64,000 nt of DNA, from positions 186,001-250,000 of the forward strand of contig JAIXWF010000015.1 of the NCBI GenBank assembly GCA_027482185.1. The letters run 5' to 3'. This DNA comes from Opitutaceae bacterium. GTDB lineage: Bacteria; Verrucomicrobiota; Verrucomicrobiia; Opitutales; Opitutaceae. Under the pieces are notes generated by a model. The model worked only from the letters and a program-made list of their open reading frames with translations, made no database searches and was not told the origin of the DNA. Each line of letters starts with the position of its first letter. Positions within the stretch are counted from its first letter, which is position 1. The position numbers were made by a program, and so were the translations under genes. Shown one piece after another: positions 57,735 to 64,000 of this stretch.

Positions 57735-58487
57735 ATGAGAACCCTCACCCGCGTCCTCGAAGGTATCGGCAGCACGCTGCAGCTCCTCGTCCGGAGCCTC
57801 AGCCATGTGCCCACGTTGCCGCGGCAGTGGGGCCGCTTCATCGAGCAGTGCTACCTCATCGGCTACACCACGCTGCCGATCGTCGCGATTCTGAGTTTCT
57901 TCATCGGCAGCGTGCTCGCGCTGCAGTCCGGCTACTCGATGGAAAATTTCGGCGCGAAGCAGTTCATCGGCTCCCTCGTCGGCCTCTCGATCGCCCGCGA
58001 GCTCGGTCCCGTGATGTGCGCCATTCTCCTCGCCGGCCGCGTCGGCTCCGCCATCGCCGCCGAACTCGCCTCGATGAAGGTCTACCAGGAAATCGACGCC
58101 CTCGAGACGATGAACATCCCGCCGGCCCGCATTCTCGTGCTGCCGCGCCTCGCCGCCGTCCTCGTGATGATGCCCGTCCTTGCCATCATCGCCAACCTCG
58201 TCGGCTGGTTCGGCGGCGCCATCGTCGCGAAGTACACCGACTTCATCGCGATCGATCCGCCCGCCTACTTCGCGGCCCTGCGCCGGTTCATGGAGTTCAA
58301 GGACGTGCTCAACGGCCTGATCAAGGCCGAGGTCTTCGGTTTCGCCGTCGTGCTCGTCTCCTGCAACATCGGCCTGAACACCCGCGGCGGCCCCCGCGAG
58401 ATCGGCGCCTCCGTCACCCGCGCCGTCGTCACCTCCCTGATCCTCATCCTCGTGCTCGACTACTTCGTCACGAAAGCCCTCCTCTGA
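57735..58487 (+). CDS. mlaE: MlaE-family ABC transporter permease
   Basis: IEQCYLIGYTTLPIVAILSFFIGSVLALQSGYSMENFGAKQFIGSLVGLSIARELGPVMCAILLAGRVGSAIAAELASMKVYQEIDALETM. Confidence 0.95.
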   Translation: MRTLTRVLEGIGSTLQLLVRSLSHVPTLPRQWGRFIEQCYLIGYTTLPIVAILSFFIGSVLALQSGYSMENFGAKQFIGSLVGLSIARELGPVMCAILLAGRVGSAIAAELASMKVYQEIDALETMNIPPARILVLPRLAAVLVMMPVLAIIANLVGWFGGAIVAKYTDFIAIDPPAYFAALRRFMEFKDVLNGLIKAEVFGFAVVLVSCNIGLNTRGGPREIGASVTRAVVTSLILILVLDYFVTKALL

Positions 58488-58488
58488 C

Positions 58489-59301
58489 ATGGCCGACTCC
58501 TGCTGCAGCGCCACGCGCAATCCGTTCACCCACACCGAGACCCCTGCCGTCTCGGTCGCGATCGAGGACCTGTCGAAGAGCTTCGGCCCGCTCGAGGTGC
58601 TGAGAAACGTCTCCTTCAAGGTGGAGCCCGGCGAGATCTTCGTCCTCATGGGTCCCAGCGGCTCCGGCAAGAGCGTGCTCCTGAAACACATCGTCGGCCT
58701 CGAGCGGCCCACGGGCGGCCGCGTCACCGTCGACGGCCGCGCCGCCGCCGCCGAGGAAACCCGCGAGCAGATCCGCATGGCCCTCGTGTTCCAGGCCGGC
58801 GCGCTGTTCAACTCGATGACGGTGTACGACAACCTCGCGCTCTACCCGCGCGAGCACCGCATCGCCGACGAAGCCGGCATCCGCGAGAAAGTCATGCGCG
58901 CGCTGCAGATCCTCTCCCTCGAAAACGCCGCGGAGAAATACCCGTCCGAACTTTCCGGCGGCATGAAGAAACGCGTCGCCATCGCCCGCGCCCTCGTGAT
59001 GGAGCCGCAGCTGATGCTCTACGACGAACCGACCAGCGAGCTCGACCCCGTGATGTCCGCCACCATCAGCGAGATCATCGCCACGCTGAAGGACCAGTAC
59101 CACGTCACCACCATCGTCGTCTCCCACGACCGCGATCTCGCCCTCAACATCGCCGACCGCGTCGGCATTCTGATGGGCGGCAAACTCGTTTTCCTCGGCA
59201 CCCGCGACGAACTCCGCGGCTCCGCCGATCCCCGCGTCGTCGACTTCCTCAACCCGAAGATCGATCTCGCGAATCCCCGCTTCAAACAACTGGAGACCTG
59301 A
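58489..59301 (+). CDS. mlaF: MlaF-family ABC transporter ATP-binding protein
   Basis: Walker A GPSGSGKS; ELSGGMKKRVAIARALVMEPQLMLYDEPTSELDPV. Confidence 0.95.
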   Translation: MADSCCSATRNPFTHTETPAVSVAIEDLSKSFGPLEVLRNVSFKVEPGEIFVLMGPSGSGKSVLLKHIVGLERPTGGRVTVDGRAAAAEETREQIRMALVFQAGALFNSMTVYDNLALYPREHRIADEAGIREKVMRALQILSLENAAEKYPSELSGGMKKRVAIARALVMEPQLMLYDEPTSELDPVMSATISEIIATLKDQYHVTTIVVSHDRDLALNIADRVGILMGGKLVFLGTRDELRGSADPRVVDFLNPKIDLANPRFKQLET

Positions 59302-59303
59302 CC

Positions 59304-60296
59304 ATGCAAAACTCGCAACAAACCGCCCGCGTCGGGCTGTTCTTCATTCTGGGCGTCGCGCTCATCTGGGTGACCTTCGAGACCCTCAGCGGCGGCAAGG
59401 TGTTCAAGGACCAAGGCTACAACATCGTCGCCGGCTTCACTTCGCTGAAGGAGCTGAAGACGGGCGACGAAGTCCGCATGGCCGGCGTCAAGATCGGCGA
59501 GGTCGAGAAAACGCGTCTCGCCGGCCGCCGCGCCGAGGCCCTGCTCCGCATCTCGCCCGACGTGAAGATCAAGGCCGACGCCACCGCCACCATCGTGATG
59601 GCCGGCCTCATCGGCACGAACTACATCAGCATCGATCTCGGGACCGACGCCGCCGCGGAACTGCGCGACGGCGCCGAGATCCGGACCGCCACGACGCCCG
59701 ACCTCAACGCCGTCATGTCCCAGATCGGCGAGCTCGGCAAAAAGATCGAGGGCGCCCTCGGCAACCTCGGCGGCGCGCTCAGCGGCGACGGCAAGAGCCC
59801 CGGAATCATCCAGAAAGTCGACCAACTCGTGACCGAGAACCGCGAGAACATCGCGCAGACCACGGGCAATCTCCGTTCGATCACCGACAAAATGAACCGC
59901 GGCGAAGGCACGCTCGGCAAACTGATCAACGATCCCGTCCTCTACACCGACCTCCAGTCGGCGCTCGGCGAGATCCGCGGCGGCGCCGCCGAGGCCAAGA
60001 CCTTCATCGCGAACGCCCAGTCGATCCTCGACGAAGTGAAACGCGGCAAGGGCGCCATCGGCGCGCTCGTCTACGACCAGAAGGCCGCCGACGACCTCAA
60101 GGCCTCGATCGCGAATTTCCGCACCGTCTCCGACAACCTCGCCAAGGGCAAAGGCACGCTCGGCCAGTTGCTGAACGACGACACCCTCATCCGCGACACG
60201 CGCGCCATCATGCGCAAGGCCGACCGCGCCCTCGACGGCCTCGATGACGCCGGTCCCCTCACCGCCGTCGGCGTCGTGGCCAACGGCCTCTTCTGA
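59304..60296 (+). CDS. mlaD: MlaD/MCE-family substrate-binding protein
   Basis: RVGLFFILGVALIWVTFETLSGGKVFKDQGYNIVAGFTSLKELKTGDEVRMAGVKIGEVEKTRL. Confidence 0.93.
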   Translation: MQNSQQTARVGLFFILGVALIWVTFETLSGGKVFKDQGYNIVAGFTSLKELKTGDEVRMAGVKIGEVEKTRLAGRRAEALLRISPDVKIKADATATIVMAGLIGTNYISIDLGTDAAAELRDGAEIRTATTPDLNAVMSQIGELGKKIEGALGNLGGALSGDGKSPGIIQKVDQLVTENRENIAQTTGNLRSITDKMNRGEGTLGKLINDPVLYTDLQSALGEIRGGAAEAKTFIANAQSILDEVKRGKGAIGALVYDQKAADDLKASIANFRTVSDNLAKGKGTLGQLLNDDTLIRDTRAIMRKADRALDGLDDAGPLTAVGVVANGLF

Positions 60297-60350
60297 GCCC
60301 GGGGCAGAGTTGAACGACGCAGGTTGGAAGTTGAAAAGTGAAGAGTGAAA

Positions 60351-60377
60351 GACCGGGCCGCCCGCCCGGTCTTTTTT
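60351..60377 (+). terminator. Rho-independent terminator of the mla operon
   Basis: GACCGGGC-CGCCC-GCCCGGTCTTTTTT. Confidence 0.9.
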
Positions 60378-60432
60378 CCTATCCATTCCCCGCCCAATTC
60401 CTGTCCGTCCTGTCCTCCCGAAAATCCTCCGC

Positions 60433-60463
60433 AAAAAAGGCGCGCCCCTATCGGCGCGCCTTC
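60433..60463 (-). terminator. Rho-independent terminator of argG
   Basis: On the minus strand, AAGGCGCGCC-GATAGG-GGCGCGCCTTTTTT. Confidence 0.9.
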
Positions 60464-60526
60464 GTTTTTGAAACGGCTCGGGCCGACGTTGGGAGCTCTC
60501 AACTCCCAACGCTCGACGCCCAACCC

Positions 60527-61756
60527 TCAACCCAGCTTCGGTCCACCCTGCGCGAGATTGCGCGCGCGGAGCCGCAGGCCGTTGAGGCGGATGAAGCCGG
60601 TCGCGTCGCTCTGGTTGTACCAGCTCTTCACGCCTTCCATCGACGCGATCTTGTCGTCGTAGAGGGAGTACTTCGACTTGCGGCCGCAGGTGATGATGTT
60701 GCCCTTGTAGAGCTTGAGGCGGACGGTGCCGCTCACGAAGCGCTGGCTCTCGTCGACCATGGCCTGCAGCATCTCGCGTTCGGGCGCGAACCAGAAACCG
60801 TTGTACACGAGCTCGGCGTACTTCGGGATGAACCCGTCGCGCAGGTGCAGCACCTCGCGGTCGAGCGTCAGCGACTCCACCTGGCGGTGGGCCTGCATGA
60901 GGATCGTGCCGCCCGGGGTCTCGTACACGCCGCGGCTCTTCATGCCGACGAAACGGTTTTCCACGAGATCGACGCGGCCGATGCCGTGCTTGCCGCCGAG
61001 TTTGTTCAGCGTCTTGAGCACGCCGCCGGGCGTCAGCTTTTTGCCGTTCACGGCGACGCAATTGCCCTTTTCGAACTCGAGCTCGACGTACTCCGCCTTG
61101 TCCGGCGCGTCCTCGGGCGCGACCGAGAGTTTGAACATCGCCTTGTTCTCCGGCGTGGTCGGGTCGAACCACGGGTCTTCGAGAATGCCGGCCTCGTACG
61201 AGATGTGCAGGAGATTCCGGTCCATCGAATACGGCTTCTTCAGCGAAGCCTCGACCGGGATCTTGTGCTCGGCGCAGTAGGCGATCATCTCCGCGCGGCC
61301 CGGGAACTTCTCGCGATAAACTTCCATCTTCCACGGCGCGATGATCTGCAGGTGCGGCGCGAGCGCCATGTAGGTGAGCTCGAAACGGCACTGGTCGTTG
61401 CCCTTGCCGGTGGCGCCGTGCGCGACCGTGTCGGCCTTTTCCTTCTTCGCGATGTCGACCTGGGCCTTCGCGATGAGCGGCCGCGCGATCGAGGTGCCGA
61501 GGTAGTACTGGCTCTCGTAGATCGCGTTGGCGCGGATCATCGGATAGATGAAGTCGCGCGCGAATTCCTCGACGAGATCGAGCGTGTAGTGCTTCGACGC
61601 TCCGGTCTTCAGCGCCTTCTTGTCGAGGCCCTTGAGTTCCTCCTCTTGGCCGACGTCGGCCGCGAAGGTGACGATCTCGGCGTCATAGGTTTCCTTGAGC
61701 CACTTGACGATGACGGACGTGTCGAGTCCGCCCGAGTAAGCGAGGACGATTTTCAT
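60527..61756 (-). CDS. argG: Argininosuccinate synthase
   Basis: [61 protein letters not shown]...[15 protein letters not shown]. Confidence 0.97.
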   Translation of the reverse strand: MKIVLAYSGGLDTSVIVKWLKETYDAEIVTFAADVGQEEELKGLDKKALKTGASKHYTLDLVEEFARDFIYPMIRANAIYESQYYLGTSIARPLIAKAQVDIAKKEKADTVAHGATGKGNDQCRFELTYMALAPHLQIIAPWKMEVYREKFPGRAEMIAYCAEHKIPVEASLKKPYSMDRNLLHISYEAGILEDPWFDPTTPENKAMFKLSVAPEDAPDKAEYVELEFEKGNCVAVNGKKLTPGGVLKTLNKLGGKHGIGRVDLVENRFVGMKSRGVYETPGGTILMQAHRQVESLTLDREVLHLRDGFIPKYAELVYNGFWFAPEREMLQAMVDESQRFVSGTVRLKLYKGNIITCGRKSKYSLYDDKIASMEGVKSWYNQSDATGFIRLNGLRLRARNLAQGGPKLG

Positions 61757-61879
61757 GATTTGCGACGGAGATTTGCAGCCGAATGTTCCGGCGCAGCAAG
61801 CCTATCGGTGCGAAATCGGCACCGTCGCCCGGGCCCGACGGCGCCCTGCACTCGCCGGCCGAACGCCGGACTCGGCCGC

Positions 61880-61912
61880 AAAAAAACCGTCGCCCCGGCA
61901 AGGGCGACGGTT
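61880..61912 (-). terminator. Rho-independent terminator of the sorting-signal protein gene
   Basis: On the minus strand, AACCGTCGCCC-TTGCC-GGGGCGACGGTTTTTTT. Confidence 0.88.
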
Positions 61913-61937
61913 GGGAAAAAAACAGTCCGGTGGCGCG

Positions 61938-62570
61938 TCAGGCCGTGCGCCGGCGACGCATCGCGAGCATGCCCACGAGGCCGAGCCCGATCAGACCGGC
62001 CGTCGTCGCCGAGTCCGGCGCGCTGACCGCGGCGTGGTCGCCGACGGAAACATGCAGCTGATAGTCCTGACCGGAGCCGAACGGCGAGTTGGGATATCTC
62101 AACACTTGGACGTAGTAGAGGCCCGCAACACTGCTCGTGAACTGGTAGTAGGCATCGTACCCATGGACAGAGCCACCCTGACCATAGCTGGTGGAGGCGT
62201 CGTCAACTTGCGCAATGAGCGAAGCGCCCTGATAGACGTTCAGCCACGAATCGACGTCGAACATGCCGTAGTCGATGTCGAGGATCACGGTCTTGTTCGC
62301 ACCCGCGGTGAAGGAATACCAGTCGCTGGCGCCGGCATTGCCCGTGGCCAAGCCGTTGGCGCCGGTGACGGTCGCATGAGCGATCGTGGTCGACGTGTTC
62401 GTCGTGTAGTCGCCGATGTCGGAACTGAAACTGAGGTCGAACGCGCCATCGAGGTTCTGCGCCGTCGCCATCGAAGTGTTGCCGGCGATCTTGAAGATCG
62501 GCGCAGCTTGGGCGACCGCCGCGGAAAGCGACAGAGCAAGAAGGAGCTTGAGAGAAGAAGTCGAGGTCAT
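61938..62570 (-). CDS. Secreted protein with a VPDSG-CTERM-like sorting tail
   Basis: Signal MTSTSSLKLLLALSLSAAVAQA; tail VSAPDSATTAGLIGLGLVGMLAMRRRRTA; PPC-like SDWYSFTAGANKTVILDIDYG. Confidence 0.85.
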   Translation of the reverse strand: MTSTSSLKLLLALSLSAAVAQAAPIFKIAGNTSMATAQNLDGAFDLSFSSDIGDYTTNTSTTIAHATVTGANGLATGNAGASDWYSFTAGANKTVILDIDYGMFDVDSWLNVYQGASLIAQVDDASTSYGQGGSVHGYDAYYQFTSSVAGLYYVQVLRYPNSPFGSGQDYQLHVSVGDHAAVSAPDSATTAGLIGLGLVGMLAMRRRRTA

Positions 62571-62583
62571 CGTCCGCTCTTAC

Positions 62584-62598
62584 GCATCGAGTGTGCCA
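62584..62598 (-). promoter_or_regulatory. Candidate sigma-54 -24/-12 promoter
   Basis: Minus strand TGGCAC-ACTCG-ATGC: perfect TGGCAC and correct GG-to-GC spacing, one mismatch in TTGC. Confidence 0.4.
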
Positions 62599-62623
62599 TC
62601 CCCTCGTTCTCACCAGCCAACAA

Positions 62624-62658
62624 TTTCTCAAAACACTATCATTCATTGTTTTGAGAAA
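62624..62658. promoter_or_regulatory. Perfect 12-bp dyad operator candidate
   Basis: TTTCTCAAAACA-N11-TGTTTTGAGAAA, 54-88 nt upstream of the 62570 start codon. Confidence 0.7.
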
Positions 62659-62934
62659 CATTTATGCTTCCGCCCAAATTCCGCCGTTCAACCCGGCGTA
62701 GCGCATTTGTAACATTTTCCGACGCTATCCGCCTCTGATTGTACCTATCGCGGCCCGCAGAATCTGCCCGCGTTCCGCATTGATCCAATCGCTCACACAA
62801 GCGGGCAGAAACACGAAGACCATGCGTAGCCTTACGCACCGGGAACTTCACGGGGTGTTTACCCCGGCCGAATTGCCCGCGCTCCCCCGGCAAACAACGG
62901 TCGTGCAGTCAGCGAATATCATCCCTACATAAAA

Positions 62935-63432
62935 ATGAAAGTCCCTGTCCGCCCCATGCACCTGTACCGTCCGAGCGACCCGCCGAACCCACGGGCCGGC
63001 TTCACGCTCGTCGAGATCATGATCGTCGTCGTGATCATCGGTCTCCTTGCCGCCCTCGCCATCCCGGCCTTCGGCCGGGTCCGGGCCGCCTCGCAAAACG
63101 CCCGCTTCATCTCCGACCTGCGCACCTTCTCGCAGGCCTTCGAAGGCTACGCCGCCCTCAACGGCACCTGGCCGCCGAACGCCGGCACCGGCGCCGTCCC
63201 CACGGGTATGTCGGGCGATTTCAACGAATCGAATTGGCGGGGCCGCAATTCGGTGGGCGGCCGATGGAACTGGGACCGCAACCTCAACGTCACCGCCGGC
63301 ATCTCGACCACCGGCGTCACCGTCTCCGATGCCCAGATGAGGGAAATCGACGCCAAGATCGATGACGGCAACTTGAGCACGGGGCTCTTCCAGAAGTTCG
63401 ACCCGCGGTTCACGTTCATCCTCGAACCCTGA
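62935..63432 (+). CDS. Type IV pilin/type II secretion pseudopilin
   Basis: RAGFTLVEIMIVVVIIGLLAALAIPAFGRVRAASQNARFISDLRTFSQAFEGYAALNGTWPPNA (prepilin cleavage G|FTLVE). Confidence 0.95.
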   Translation: MKVPVRPMHLYRPSDPPNPRAGFTLVEIMIVVVIIGLLAALAIPAFGRVRAASQNARFISDLRTFSQAFEGYAALNGTWPPNAGTGAVPTGMSGDFNESNWRGRNSVGGRWNWDRNLNVTAGISTTGVTVSDAQMREIDAKIDDGNLSTGLFQKFDPRFTFILEP

Positions 63433-63455
63433 CCCGCTCGCACGTTTTCCCTCGC

Positions 63456-63486
63456 GGCGGCCGGATCCGTTCCGGCCGCCTTTTTT
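63456..63486 (+). terminator. Rho-independent terminator of the pseudopilin gene
   Basis: GGCGGCCGGA-TCCGT-TCCGGCCGCCTTTTTT. Confidence 0.9.
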
Positions 63487-63494
63487 GCGCCTCC

Positions 63495-64000
63495 TCAAAG
63501 CCCGGCGCGGGCCGGCCCAGGCGCTAGGTCGGTCAACGCGTGCAGAAACGCCACCAGCGCCGCGCGGTCGGCCGCGTCCAAACCCAACCCGCCCGCCGGA
63601 TGCTTCGCGAGATTCGGATCGAGGTTTTCCGTCCGGCGCACGCCGTGATCGTAGTGCGCGATCACGGCCTCGAGCGTCGCGAACCGCCCGTCGTGCATGT
63701 AGGGTCCGGATAGGGCGACGTTGCGCAGCGACGGCGTCTTGAACGCCCCGCGGTCCCGCGCCGCCGCGGTGACCGTCGCGCGGCCGGCATCCGTTTCCGT
63801 TCCGCCAAGTCCGTTGTCGCGATAGCCGAAATCCGTGAACAGCGCCCCGCCGTGACAATGGAAACAATCAGCCCCGCGGCGCCCGCGCGCCGGATCGGAC
63901 TCCGTCGCAAACAACTCGAACCCGCGCCGCTCCTCCGCCGTCAATTCCGCCTCGCCCCGCAGCGCCCGGTCGAACTTCGAATCCGCGGCGACCAACGTCA
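63495..64000 (-). CDS. Di-heme cytochrome c peroxidase, C-terminal part (5' end beyond the window)
   Basis: GADCFHCHGGALFTDFGYRDNGLG...RGAFKTPSLRNVALSGPYMHDGRFATLEAVIAHYDHGV. Confidence 0.88.
   Translation of the reverse strand, partial: TLVAADSKFDRALRGEAELTAEERRGFELFATESDPARGRRGADCFHCHGGALFTDFGYRDNGLGGTETDAGRATVTAAARDRGAFKTPSLRNVALSGPYMHDGRFATLEAVIAHYDHGVRRTENLDPNLAKHPAGGLGLDAADRAALVAFLHALTDLAPGPARAGL

Larger units (their letters stand above)
60309..60533. repeat. 7-nt periodic array pair with a 9-nt periodic centre between mlaD and argG
   Basis: Left GTTGAAC/GACGCAG/GTTGGAA/GTTGAAA/AGTGAAG/AGTGAAA; right, read from argG: GTTGAGG/GTTGGGC/GTCGAGC/GTTGGGA/GTTGAGA; centre TCCTGTCCGTCCTGTCCT. 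Confidence 0.85.

Noticed and set aside
59019-61391. 790-aa minus-strand ORF
   Set aside because: Out-of-frame argG joined to antisense mlaD/mlaF; composition is non-protein-like.

Overview
GC-rich bacterial chromosome segment of about 64 kb, densely coding. Lineage is inferred as Verrucomicrobiota (Opitutaceae-like) from PEP-CTERM/VPDSG-type sorting tails, large TonB receptors, sulfatases and a three-subunit SDH; no 16S is present to confirm it. I support about 52 protein genes and two tRNAs (Pro-TGG, Gly-TCC). Main blocks are: a PfkB/MocA/aldolase/DeoR sugar cluster; actP; gpsA and lysA; tandem AbgT transporters; sdhCAB; a sigma/FecR/TonB-receptor system; carB; a cytochrome c/PQQ dehydrogenase pair; a degenerate NtrC-like regulator beside a PilC/GspF protein; a sulfatase/TonB-receptor locus; rsmE/rsmD; an Mla-type operon with an unknown first gene; argG; a pseudopilin; and a partial cytochrome c peroxidase. 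No rRNA, CRISPR array or transposase was seen. The most interesting signal is intergenic. A family of short-period arrays (7-nt units of the form GTTKRRR, and 9-nt units such as RGGACSKAT) is arranged as imperfect inverted repeats. One occurs in every convergent protein-gene gap longer than 100 bp, always reading GTTGAAA-like or a related dialect outward from each gene, and sometimes supplying the stop codon. Other leads: an NtrC-family protein lacking GAFTGA and Walker B; a TonB receptor with an internal second signal peptide; a WPLF-repeat protein heading the mla operon; and a 12-bp AT-rich operator plus a sigma-54-like promoter upstream of a sorting-signal protein.
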